From assembly GCF_016865255.1 (NCBI RefSeq), contig NZ_CP033381.1, positions 186,001 to 250,000 on the forward strand: a DNA stretch of 64,000 nt, written 5' to 3'. The notes under the pieces are model-generated. The model was not told the origin of the DNA. It saw only the letters and a program-made list of their open reading frames with translations, and did not search any database. Position numbers and translations under genes: made by a program. The stretch is from Methylomonas sp. LW13 (GTDB lineage Bacteria > Pseudomonadota > Gammaproteobacteria > Methylococcales > Methylomonadaceae). This document shows, in pieces, positions 53,305 to 62,113 of this stretch; position 1 is the stretch's first letter; every line of letters starts with the position of its first letter.

Positions 53305-55740
53305 TCAGAACTCCACGCGGATCGAGCCCATGAAATTGCGCGGCGCGCCCGGCTGAGTCAAATAGCTGTTAAATGCCGATGTTTCGTAAATCGTCTTATC
53401 CAACAGATTATTGACGTTCAACTGCGCGGTCACTTTAGACTTGCCTATCTCCCAGGAATAGCCGAGCAAGGCATCGACTCTGACGTAGCCCGGCATTTGC
53501 CAATTATTCAAATTATTACCTTGGCGCTCGCCAACCAGATACGCGCCGGCGCCAACATTTAGGCCACGCAAAGCGGGATCTTGAAATGCGTATTTGGCCC
53601 AGAAGCTGCCCGAATTTGCCGGCACGTTCCATAGCTTGCGGCCTTGATTACCGCTGTTATCCTGTGTGATGACTGCGTCGGTATAGGCGTAAGTCGCGAT
53701 CAAGTTCAGGCCATCGGTAATCTGGCCCGATATGTCTACTTCGATACCACGGCTGCGGGCCTCGCCGGTTTGCACGGAAAACCGGGTATTTACCGGGTCC
53801 GGCGTCGCGATGTTTTGTTTGGTCAATTCGTAAAAGGCAACGGTGGTCATCAGCCGCTTATCGAACCATTCGGTTTTGAATCCAACCTCGTGCTGCTGCG
53901 CGGTTTCGGCATCCAGCGGTTTGCCGGTTGATGCCAACGCGCTGTTCGCCCCGCCCAGCGATTCCGTATAATTTCCGTACAGTGATAGCCAGGGCCAGGG
54001 TTGATAGACCACACCCACGCGCGGACTGAAAGCCTCGTTTTTAACTTCAGTCTCACTGTTTCTGGCAGCTGCGATGGAAGTCGAGGCTGCGCCGCTGCTG
54101 CGCGTTGCCCAATCGTAGCGCCCGCCACCCATGATATGCAGCTTGTCAAACAGGGTGATTTGATCCTGAAAGTAAGCGCCGTACCAATATTGTTCTAAGG
54201 TGCTGAAATTATTGAAACCCCGGCTGGCAGCGGATGGAACCTGTCCGTAGACCGGATTAAAAATATCAACCACCGGCCTATGGCTGGCGGGAGCGGGCGC
54301 ACCAAAGAACCCCTGACCTTCAAAGTCTTCCCAAAAGTAATCGAATCCCGCCAATACCCGATGCTCGGTTCCAAATAGTTTGAATTTGCCGGTGAGATCG
54401 ATACTGGTCGCGACGGTATCGGTAATGTCGATGGGCCTATCGGTCACATTTCTTACCGAGGTGCGATTATTCGCGGGATTGACCGGTCCTGGGAAAAATG
54501 AAGAATTGTTGATTTGGTAATCCAGCTTGTAGTAGTGAAAGCGATGCTGGATTTTCCAATCGTCGTTGAATTGGTGCGACCAATCAAACCCGATCAAAAA
54601 CTTGTCGAATACCGATTTTTCATTATCCGAGCCAAAACCGTAGTAACGGCTGATCGGTACATTGGCCGGACGGTTGCCCTGTACCGGCAAGCCGGTATAA
54701 CTGGTGCGGGTATCGTAGAGATACTCCAAATTCAAATTGATTTCGGTGCGGTCGCTGGGCTTCCATGTGAGGGACGGCGCGAAAAACACCCGTTCCTGAT
54801 CCATTTTATCGATGAAAAATTCATTGTTTTGATAGGCCAAATTGACTCTGTAAAGCAAGGAACGGTCTTGGTTGATCGGTCCGGTTGCATCGGCTGTAGT
54901 ACGGAACATATCGTACGAACCAAACTGCTGCTCCAATGCGTAATAAGGGGTATCCAACGGTTTTTTGGTAACAATGTTGATCAAGCCGCCCGGCTCGATC
55001 CGACCATACGCCGCCGCAGCCGGACCTTTCAGAACTTCCAAGCGTTCCAGATCGGCAACCTCTTGTACGGCACGCCGGATGCGCAGTCCGTTCCGATAAA
55101 CCGTGGTGGTGCCATCGGTCTGAAAACCGCGTAACTGAAAGCCTTCGTACATCGGGTCGGTCGCCCAGTTTATGCCGCTGACATTTTTCAGCGCATCCTT
55201 GATTCGAATTGCCTGTTGGTCTTTCAATATCTGCTTAGGAATGACCTGTACCGACATCGGTAATTCCATGATCGGCGTATCGGTTTTCGTGGCGGCGCTG
55301 GCGTTGGGTAGGTGATAGTCCGAGTTATAGGGATCGTTAGGGTCCGACAGGGTTTTGCCCAGCACCGTCACACTCGGCAAAGTTGTCGTACCGGCTGCCG
55401 ATTGCGGTTCGATTGGCTTTGCCGACTTTTCCAGCGTCACGGTGCCATCGGTCGCGGTTTGTGGTGTCAGACCGGTTCCGCTCAACAGTTTGTCCAGCGC
55501 CTGTTGCGCTGTAAAGCGGCCTTGTACGGCGTTGCCGCGCAGGTTGCCGGCCAATTGAGAGCTGAAGAACACCTTGATGCCGCTGGTTTCGGAAAATTGC
55601 AGCAAGGCATCCGCCAACGGTGCGGCCGGGATGGCAAACTCGATGGCAGTTTCCGCCGCACACCAGGGGCTGGCGCTCATCGCGACGGCAAAAACGGTTA
55701 AACAGAACGGGTTAAAGGGCGGTATTGTGCGCTGACTCAT
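53305..55740 (-). CDS. TonB-dependent siderophore receptor with STN domain, module 5
   Basis: An 811-residue receptor from M-S-Q-R-T at 55740, preceded by an AGGAT site; a longer frame to 55824 is less likely. Signal peptide, STN domain (F-A-I-P-A-A-P-L-A-D-A-L ... L-L-S-G-T-G-L, about 33-105), TonB box (L-P-S-V-T-V-L-G), plug (L-P-M-S-V-Q-V-I-P-K; E-V-L-K-G-P-A-A-A-A-Y-G-R-I-E-P-G-G-L) and a barrel ending R-V-E-F are visible. The FhuE/FpvA-like plug suggests a hydroxamate or mixed siderophore; ligand unknown. Confidence 0.92.
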   Translation of the reverse strand: MSQRTIPPFNPFCLTVFAVAMSASPWCAAETAIEFAIPAAPLADALLQFSETSGIKVFFSSQLAGNLRGNAVQGRFTAQQALDKLLSGTGLTPQTATDGTVTLEKSAKPIEPQSAAGTTTLPSVTVLGKTLSDPNDPYNSDYHLPNASAATKTDTPIMELPMSVQVIPKQILKDQQAIRIKDALKNVSGINWATDPMYEGFQLRGFQTDGTTTVYRNGLRIRRAVQEVADLERLEVLKGPAAAAYGRIEPGGLINIVTKKPLDTPYYALEQQFGSYDMFRTTADATGPINQDRSLLYRVNLAYQNNEFFIDKMDQERVFFAPSLTWKPSDRTEINLNLEYLYDTRTSYTGLPVQGNRPANVPISRYYGFGSDNEKSVFDKFLIGFDWSHQFNDDWKIQHRFHYYKLDYQINNSSFFPGPVNPANNRTSVRNVTDRPIDITDTVATSIDLTGKFKLFGTEHRVLAGFDYFWEDFEGQGFFGAPAPASHRPVVDIFNPVYGQVPSAASRGFNNFSTLEQYWYGAYFQDQITLFDKLHIMGGGRYDWATRSSGAASTSIAAARNSETEVKNEAFSPRVGVVYQPWPWLSLYGNYTESLGGANSALASTGKPLDAETAQQHEVGFKTEWFDKRLMTTVAFYELTKQNIATPDPVNTRFSVQTGEARSRGIEVDISGQITDGLNLIATYAYTDAVITQDNSGNQGRKLWNVPANSGSFWAKYAFQDPALRGLNVGAGAYLVGERQGNNLNNWQMPGYVRVDALLGYSWEIGKSKVTAQLNVNNLLDKTIYETSAFNSYLTQPGAPRNFMGSIRVEF

Positions 55741-56042
55741 TGGGCATCCTGGCTTGTGATTGTGATGACGGCGGTTGGCGAGGGAAGGTGTTCCGTCGGC
55801 GTATCCGCAGGGGTTCCAAAGCAAAGACGAAGGGAGGGATGGGTTTTATAACCTGGCTGAGAAAATATTTTTGGCCGAGGGCGCAGCGCAATGCCCTCAG
55901 CGACCGGATGGGGCCTAGGCTCGGCGCCACGCCGCTCCGTAAAAGCTATGAAATTCACCCGGTCAATAATCCCGTGTAGGCAGTACTGGCGAATTTATCC
56001 AGGGCTTATTGGCAGGGGCTAAAAATTATTAATCCGGCCCAA

Positions 56043-56086
56043 AAATGCCGTTCACCTTTATGCCCCTGAGGGTGCGAACGGCATTT
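56043..56086 (-). terminator. Terminator after module 5 fecR
   Basis: Arms AAATGCCGTTC/GAACGGCATTT lie about 20 bases after the fecR stop on the minus strand and are followed by TTTTTGG (the last Ts overlap the stem). It would separate fecI-fecR from the receptor. The rest of the 366-bp gap has a CGTCTTTGC element near 55822 but no clear -35 partner. Confidence 0.6.
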
Positions 56087-56106
56087 CACCGATAAATAGG
56101 GCCGGG

Positions 56107-57078
56107 TCAATAATGGCGGTGCAGAACGATTAATGCGTCGGTCAGACGGGTTTCGCTAACCGCCAAGGTGGTCTCGATAACCGTCAACGCCGCTTCCGGG
56201 TCGTTGGCGTCGAATACGCCGGTCACCAAATGCGCGGCCAAGTCGGGATCGGCGATGACGATTTTTCCCGGACGGTAGCGGTTTAGATCGTCGATGACTT
56301 GTTGCAGCGGCTTTTCCTTAAACACCAGGCGCCGCTCCTGCCAAGCGGCGGCTTGCCTGAGATTGGCCTGTTCCGGCGCGCCGCTTTTACCGTCGAGCGA
56401 CGCGACGCGCTGACCCTCCGGCAGGCGCTCGATGGTCGCGCCGTCGGCAAACGCAACGCGCACACTGTGCTCGTAAACGGTGACTGCCAGGTCGCCTTGC
56501 CACTGTTTGACGTCAAATGCCGTGCCCAAGGCGCGAACCCTACCGCCGCCGGCAACGACCTCAAACGGTCTTGCGGCATCGGCGGCCACTTTGAAATAGG
56601 CTTCGCCGCCGTGCAATCGAATCACCCGCTGCTGTTCGGAAAAATCCACCGACAGCGACGAAGCGGTATTCAGAATCACCATCGAGCCGTCGCTGAGCTG
56701 AATTCGGCGCTGCTCGCCGGTGCCGGTGCGGAAGTCGGCAAAATAGCCGGCGTTAAACGCCCAGCCCAAACATAATGCCAGCATCAGGCAGGCGGCAATG
56801 GGCCAGCGCCATAGACCCGCCCCGGCCGCAGCTGCTCTGCCGGCTTTTTGTACTGATCGTTCGATTCGGCGAACTTGGGCCGGATTCAAGGTCTCCACGC
56901 GCCGAAAAAAAAGCTGTGTTTGTTGCCAGGCTTCCAGGTTCTCTCGGCTGGCCGCCAGCCAGGCCAGCCACAATTTTTCCTGCTCACTGTCGTAGAACGG
57001 CGATTCGCGCAGGGCCAGCCAGTATTCGGCTTGCTCTTCGGCGCTGGCGTCGGGAAAAGGCGGGAAGGAAGGGTTCAT
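56107..57078 (-). CDS. fecR: FecR-type anti-sigma/signal transducer, module 5
   Basis: A 323-residue regulator. DUF4880-like N-terminus (Q-A-E-Y-W-L-A-L-R-E-S; L-A-W-L-A-A-S-R-E-N-L-E-A-W), membrane helix (about 92-110), FecR domain (I-Q-L-S-D-G-S-M-V-I-L-N-T-A-S; A-L-G-T-A-F-D-V) and a C-terminal part with L-N-R-Y-R-P-G-K-I-V-I. It is the most diverged FecR of the set in its N-terminus. It lies 182 bases from fecI, more than in modules 3, 4 and 6. Confidence 0.9.
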   Translation of the reverse strand: MNPSFPPFPDASAEEQAEYWLALRESPFYDSEQEKLWLAWLAASRENLEAWQQTQLFFRRVETLNPAQVRRIERSVQKAGRAAAAGAGLWRWPIAACLMLALCLGWAFNAGYFADFRTGTGEQRRIQLSDGSMVILNTASSLSVDFSEQQRVIRLHGGEAYFKVAADAARPFEVVAGGGRVRALGTAFDVKQWQGDLAVTVYEHSVRVAFADGATIERLPEGQRVASLDGKSGAPEQANLRQAAAWQERRLVFKEKPLQQVIDDLNRYRPGKIVIADPDLAAHLVTGVFDANDPEAALTVIETTLAVSETRLTDALIVLHRHY

Positions 57079-57260
57079 ATCGAAAGTGGCTGTGCTGTCA
57101 ACTCGGTGTCCTGATTATAAAACGCTTGTTGGTAAACTCAGGCCCGATGGGCAAAAACTATTAATTCGGCCCAAAATGCCGCTGGCCCTGCGGGTGTTGA
57201 AGGATTCAGGGTCAAAGGCGTTCCGGAAGTTGTTATCGACGGTTTGATAAACAAACCCGG

Positions 57261-57782
57261 TCAATCCAGATCGCCAACCTTCGCTCGGCAGTGGCGCATG
57301 GCCTGGGTCAAATATTTAAAGATCATGGTTTGTGATATGCCCAGCCTTTGTTCCACCTCTGCGTAACTGCAATGCTTGAGTTTGAGCAAGATAAACACTT
57401 CTCGGCATTTGGGCGATAAATCATCCAACGCAGTGACCAGTTGCTCTAGTTGTTGTTGCGACATGACAGTCCGTTCGGCGGATAGCGCAGATTGTACGCC
57501 TACTTCAGCCTCGTCATTTTCGGCGGCTTCCAGATCTGGGCCGGTATGGCGGCTGTGGCTGCGCAGATAATCGGTAGCCAGATTGGCGGCGATGCGGAAA
57601 ATGAAGGCGCGGGGATTTTCCACGCTATCTTTGCCGCCGTAACCGGCATAGCGAATGAAGGTTTCTTGAAAAATATCCTGCGCCGTATCCGTACAGCTGA
57701 TGCGTTGCGATAAAAACCGCAACAATTCGTGGCGATGCTTGTGCATCAGATCGGCAATGTCGGCGGCAGTCAATTCAAGCAT
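57261..57782 (-). CDS. fecI: FecI-type ECF sigma factor, module 5
   Basis: 173 residues from ATG 57782 (M-L-E-L-T-A-A-D-I-A-D-L). Region 2: D-I-F-Q-E-T-F-I-R-Y-A-G-Y and A-F-I-F-R-I-A-A-N-L-A-T-D-Y-L-R-S-H-S-R. Region 4: V-F-I-L-L-K-L-K-H-C-S-Y-A-E-V-E-Q-R-L-G-I-S-Q-T-M-I-F-K, with a recognition helix that differs from the other five, so it may read different promoters. Confidence 0.92.
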   Translation of the reverse strand: MLELTAADIADLMHKHRHELLRFLSQRISCTDTAQDIFQETFIRYAGYGGKDSVENPRAFIFRIAANLATDYLRSHSRHTGPDLEAAENDEAEVGVQSALSAERTVMSQQQLEQLVTALDDLSPKCREVFILLKLKHCSYAEVEQRLGISQTMIFKYLTQAMRHCRAKVGDLD

Positions 57783-58150
57783 GGGATAGTTTAGGTAGGC
57801 GGCCAAATAGGGTGTTGATTAAACCGGCCCTATTTGTCGCGGGTATGCCGTTCGGGCTGGCTCAGTACCTTAAGAGCGCTAAGGCGAGCGACATTAAGGG
57901 CTGGGTTAATAAGCAAGCAATATTTGCACCCAAACTTAGAAAAGAGAGGTTTTTTAGCGTGAGATTGTCCGGAAAGCCCGCCGGGCTTGAGGGACGGCGA
58001 AAATCGCTAAAGGCAATTGGGAGAAGTCGGCGGGCAATACGCGGCGAAACAACTGGATAAACTGTGTCATATCCCGCGTTTGGGAATGCTGGCGAAGGGC
58101 TCGGGACGAGCGGAATATCTCAAGGTCAATCTGCTCTTTTAGGGGCTTGT
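57783..58150. other. Intergenic region between module 5 fecI and the BNR-like gene
   Basis: No convincing gene. It contains an ATTAAACCGGCCC string near 57818 related to repeats flanking module 5 fecR, and an AACTGTGTCATATCCCGCG motif at 58060-58078 that matches, inverted, the motif upstream of module 1 fecI. Two short overlapping frames on opposite strands look fortuitous. Confidence 0.4.
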
Positions 58151-59365
58151 TTAGTCGAGGGATAAACTGACCAGGCGTACTTTCTTCTGAAGCGGATCGG
58201 TCCAGGCCACAAAAGCTTGCTTGCCGACGCGGGCCAGCGCCAGGTATTTGCTGGGCCATTTCGGGAAGCTGCCGCGATATACGGTGGTTTGCCGGCTGAT
58301 TTTGCCCTTGCTGGTCACTTTCGCAACCCTTAGCTCATCGTCGGGACCATTGCGGCCGCGCCAGCTGACCAAGGCCGAGCCGTCGTCCAGCAGCAAGGCG
58401 TTGGTATAGCCGCTGGCGTCGGCATCCAGCTCGATAGGCGAATTAAAATGCGCGCCTTGGTCAGTGGAGAAAGCCAATTTCACCCGGCCTTTGCCGTCGG
58501 CGGCAGTGAACCAAGCCGCCACACCGGCGGTGGGCGTCAGATCAATGGATGGCCCATTACTGGGGCAACCGCCGATCACCCAGCCGTCCGCATGCACGTT
58601 AGCGATTTGCGGATTGCCGCCAGCCTGCCAGCGCACCGCGCTGATGTCGCGAATTTCCCCGGTGGCATGATCACGGTAGACCGTGACCAGTTGCTCGCCT
58701 TGTGCGTCGGTATAGCTGCGGCAGCAGGAGCAGACATCGTCATCCAGCACGATCTCCGGGCTGGCTTGCCAGTTTTTGTCGATGACGCTTGCCATCAGTT
58801 GATAGCGGTTGGTTTTTTTATCAGCCGCCGGGTCGTGGCTGGCGTGGCGCATGTCGGTCCAGACCAGCGCCAGCCGTGCATCGGGAAGCGCGGCCAAAGA
58901 CATTTGTGCGTCATAAATTCGTGCCGCGTCGCCGTATGGTTTTAACGCCGGACTCCAACTCAAGCCACCGTCGATAGAACGTGCCAGTAAGATGTCCGCC
59001 GCATAACGATCAGTAGCACCTTGCCGATAAGGCATCCAGGCCGCCGCCAGGCTACCGTCGCTCAAGCCGATCACCACCGGCGGATCGGCCAGCTTGCCTT
59101 TCACTTGGACGACGGCGAGCGGGATGCTCCAACCCCCTTCTTCCAATATCGCAAACTTGGCGGTACTGGTTTCGGCGTCGGTTTCCACCCAGCTGACAAT
59201 CAAATGCTCATCGGCGGTCTTGGCCAAATGGTGCTGCTGGCTGAAACCGGCCACCGGCAGGTCCAATTCGCGGAACGGCAGCGGTTTGGCCAATAGCGAT
59301 TGGCTGATGCCGGCAAACAGCAACAGGCCGGCAAGGGTGTTTGTAATCAATTTGGCGTGGCGCAT
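58151..59365 (-). CDS. Secreted sialidase/BNR-like beta-propeller with CxCC motif, module 6
   Basis: A 404-residue exported protein with a signal peptide (cleavage after L-L-A near residue 24). It is built of BNR-like blades (S-I-D-G-G-L-S-W-S-P near 125; S-T-D-Q-G-A-H-F-N-S-P near 270). It has a D-D-D-V-C-S-C-C-R-S-Y motif near residue 195 and a further cysteine in G-G-C-P-S-N-G-P, which could bind a metal or form disulfides. No catalytic sialidase Arg triad was recognised. It starts 39 bases after the receptor stop on the same strand, so it is probably cotranscribed and may assist the same uptake system in the periplasm. Confidence 0.75.
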   Translation of the reverse strand: MRHAKLITNTLAGLLLFAGISQSLLAKPLPFRELDLPVAGFSQQHHLAKTADEHLIVSWVETDAETSTAKFAILEEGGWSIPLAVVQVKGKLADPPVVIGLSDGSLAAAWMPYRQGATDRYAADILLARSIDGGLSWSPALKPYGDAARIYDAQMSLAALPDARLALVWTDMRHASHDPAADKKTNRYQLMASVIDKNWQASPEIVLDDDVCSCCRSYTDAQGEQLVTVYRDHATGEIRDISAVRWQAGGNPQIANVHADGWVIGGCPSNGPSIDLTPTAGVAAWFTAADGKGRVKLAFSTDQGAHFNSPIELDADASGYTNALLLDDGSALVSWRGRNGPDDELRVAKVTSKGKISRQTTVYRGSFPKWPSKYLALARVGKQAFVAWTDPLQKKVRLVSLSLD

Positions 59366-59404
59366 GATGGTTCTCGACGGTGGCGGACAGGTGGGCAATT
59401 TACC

Positions 59405-61936
59405 TCAATATTCCACCCGAATCGAGCCGATAGCCGTCAGCGGCGCACCGGGATACACGCCGAGGGCCGGCGCGACGTTGGAATCGGGGTCGGTGGACTC
59501 GTAATATTCCTTGTCCAGCAAATTGCGGATGTTGAACTGGGCGGTGATGCGGGAACCGCCGACTTTTTGCTTATACGCCAAAAAAGCGTCCAGCCGCACA
59601 TAGCCCGGCATTTGGAAAGTGTTGGTATTGTCTCCCTCGCGTTGGCCGGCAGCAACACCGCCAAAACCCGCGCTCAAACCGTCCTTGGCGGCGTAGCCGT
59701 TCATATCGTAACGCAGCCACAGGCTACCGGAATGCTCCGGCACGTTGCTCATTCGATTGCCCTGAGTGCCGCCGCTGTAGTCCTTGATGATCCTCGCATC
59801 AGTAAACGCATAGCTGCCGATCAAACTGAATTTGTCGGTCAAATACCCGGTGGCGTCCAACTCAATGCCTTGGCTGCGTTGCAGGTTGGCGATACGGTCG
59901 AAAGGATCGGGGGTTGCATTATTGGCAACCAGAATATTGTCTTTTTCCAGATGGAAATAAGCCAAGGTTGCCAATAGCCGTTGGTCAAACAATTGAGTTT
60001 TCAAACCCACTTCGAATTGCTCGCCGATCTGCGGATCAAAACTGCGGCCATCAGCGGCTGGCGCGTTGTTAGCGCCGAACGAAGTGGTCCAGTTGCCGTA
60101 AAGACTGAGTTCGTCCATGGCCTCATAAAGGATGCCGACTTTAGGGCTGAAACCTTGGTCCTCGCGTTTGAACTGGTTGATACGACTCTCGGCGGTAGCA
60201 AAATCAAAGCCGTTGCCGCGGCCGGTTTCGGTCCAGTCGTAACGGCCGCCGCCCATGATATGCAGCTTATCCCAAAAGGTGATTTGATCTTGGAAATACA
60301 CCCCGTACCAGCTGTTGTAGATTGAAGCGCGATTACCGATGCCGCCATTCGCTGCGGTGCCGAATGTGTCGCCGGTAGTCGCAAATCCGCTATTGAATGT
60401 CGACTGGGAAATGCCGTAGCTGGGATAGGGGTTGTAGATGTTGATCGCCAATGCCGGATCGGCGCTCTTCCAACGGCCGTCGCCGCCATACTTGTTGAAT
60501 GTGCGGTAAAAGTCGAATCCGACCAACATGTCATGTTTTAGATCGCCGGTTTGAAATTTGCCGGTGAGATCCAGGTTGGTAGCGTAATGTTCTTGATCGG
60601 TGATTTGCCGGAAGATATTGCGTTGCATCAAGCCGGTAGTCTGGTTCAACGCTGCTGCGGCGTCAAATGCGGGCCCCGGATTGACAAACGTAGTACCTCC
60701 TTCCGCGAGACTGGCCAGAAAGCGGTTGTGTATCGCCCAGTCGTCGTTAAAGCGATGGTTGATTTCGCTGCCGATTTTGACGCCGGATTGCTCGCCGTTC
60801 GGCGTATTCGGATCGCCCAGGTTACGACTGATCGGAATTGAGGCCGGGCGATTGCCGATAAATGGAATGCCGAAATCGGCCGGTGCGGTCTTTTCGGTGC
60901 CCTCGATATCCAGCGTCACGTCGGTGTAATCGCTGGGCCGCCATGTAATGCTGGGATTGAACACCATCCGGTCCACCGACACGAAATCCCGGAACGAACC
61001 GTTACTTTGGTAGGCGCCGGAAAAACGATATACCAAAGACTTGTCGCTGGTCAGCGGCCCGCCGGCATCCCATTGGGTCCGGTAGTGGTCGTAGTTGCCG
61101 AACTGCTGTTCCAGCGAGTAGTACGCCGTATCCAGGCCGCGTTTGGTGGTGAGATTGATCATGCCGCCGGGTTCGGTGCGGCCGTAAAGTTGTGCCGGAC
61201 CTTTGATCACTTCGATATTTTCAAGGTTGGCGGCGTCGAAGTCGCCAAAGAAGGCCTCGCTGGCCATTAAGCCGTTACGGTAAATGTTGTTGTTGCGAAA
61301 GCCGCGCACGATGAAGCCCACGCCACCACCCAGCGAGGGATTAGCGCGCACGCCGCTGACGTTTTCCAGCGCATCCTTGACCTTGGTGGTTTTCTGGTCG
61401 TCCATCACTGCACGTGACACCACTTGCACGGACGTGGGATTCTCCATCAATGGCGTGTCCGTTTTAGTGGACGCAAAGGATTTTGTCACCGCATAGTCCT
61501 TGCTGTAAGGGTCGGCGGCGTTGCTGCGGGTGCGATTGCCGGACACCGTGACCGCCGACAAGGTTGAAACATCGTTGTGCGAATCCGGCGCTTTTTGCAG
61601 CGTAATGGTGCCGTTACCGGTGGCACCGGCTACCACGCCGGTGCCGGCCAACAGTTTTTGTAAAGCTTGTTGGGCCGTCAATTGGCCGCTGACACCGGGC
61701 GATTTCAAGCCTGCCGCCATTTCCGCCGGATAACTAAGCTGTACGTTGGCGGCGTCGGCAAAGGCATTTAATGCGCCGCCTAAGCTTTGTGCGGGGATGT
61801 CGAAAGCGATGTTTTGTTCGGCGGCAATGACGGCAGGTGTGCTGAGCACAGCGGCGATTGTCAGCGACAAAGGCCAACGATTATATTGCGTCGGCTTGCC
61901 TTTGCGGTGGGCTTTGCGGAACGGATAAGATGCCAT
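59405..61936 (-). CDS. TonB-dependent siderophore receptor with STN domain, module 6
   Basis: An 843-residue receptor from M-A-S-Y-P-F at 61936, with AAGGGAG upstream. Signal peptide, STN domain (F-D-I-P-A-Q-S-L-G-G-A-L ... L-L-A-G-T-G-V, about 47-118), plug (N-P-T-S-V-Q-V-V-S-R; E-V-I-K-G-P-A-Q-L-Y-G-R-T-E-P-G-G-M) and a barrel ending R-V-E-Y. R-T-E-P-G-G-M distinguishes it from the others. Its neighbour is the CxCC propeller rather than a PepSY protein, which hints at a different cargo. Confidence 0.92.
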   Translation of the reverse strand: MASYPFRKAHRKGKPTQYNRWPLSLTIAAVLSTPAVIAAEQNIAFDIPAQSLGGALNAFADAANVQLSYPAEMAAGLKSPGVSGQLTAQQALQKLLAGTGVVAGATGNGTITLQKAPDSHNDVSTLSAVTVSGNRTRSNAADPYSKDYAVTKSFASTKTDTPLMENPTSVQVVSRAVMDDQKTTKVKDALENVSGVRANPSLGGGVGFIVRGFRNNNIYRNGLMASEAFFGDFDAANLENIEVIKGPAQLYGRTEPGGMINLTTKRGLDTAYYSLEQQFGNYDHYRTQWDAGGPLTSDKSLVYRFSGAYQSNGSFRDFVSVDRMVFNPSITWRPSDYTDVTLDIEGTEKTAPADFGIPFIGNRPASIPISRNLGDPNTPNGEQSGVKIGSEINHRFNDDWAIHNRFLASLAEGGTTFVNPGPAFDAAAALNQTTGLMQRNIFRQITDQEHYATNLDLTGKFQTGDLKHDMLVGFDFYRTFNKYGGDGRWKSADPALAINIYNPYPSYGISQSTFNSGFATTGDTFGTAANGGIGNRASIYNSWYGVYFQDQITFWDKLHIMGGGRYDWTETGRGNGFDFATAESRINQFKREDQGFSPKVGILYEAMDELSLYGNWTTSFGANNAPAADGRSFDPQIGEQFEVGLKTQLFDQRLLATLAYFHLEKDNILVANNATPDPFDRIANLQRSQGIELDATGYLTDKFSLIGSYAFTDARIIKDYSGGTQGNRMSNVPEHSGSLWLRYDMNGYAAKDGLSAGFGGVAAGQREGDNTNTFQMPGYVRLDAFLAYKQKVGGSRITAQFNIRNLLDKEYYESTDPDSNVAPALGVYPGAPLTAIGSIRVEY

Positions 61937-61986
61937 TAGATTCTCCCTTAGCGAATGAATTGATCCCCCGAAAGATTGGGGTTGCA

Positions 61987-62013
61987 ATGGAGACGGGCGA
62001 AATGCGTTTTCCC
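61987..62013 (-). promoter_or_regulatory. Candidate FecI-type promoter for the module 6 receptor
   Basis: On the minus strand GGGAAAA is followed exactly 18 bases on by CGTCTCC, about 58 bases upstream of the receptor ATG. It would drive receptor and propeller gene together. Confidence 0.5.
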
Positions 62014-62113
62014 TCAGCTTGACGGTAAAACTATTTTTTGAAGCTAAGAAGATATGGCTGAATGGCGGCTAGCTTTGTCGGGCGATTTGGCTAGGCGATA
62101 AGCTTTGCGATGC

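Noticed and set aside
57812-58060. Plus-strand frame of 82 codons between module 5 fecI and the propeller gene
   Set aside because: Basic, low-complexity translation, overlapped by an antisense frame, and no ribosome-binding site; treated as intergenic.
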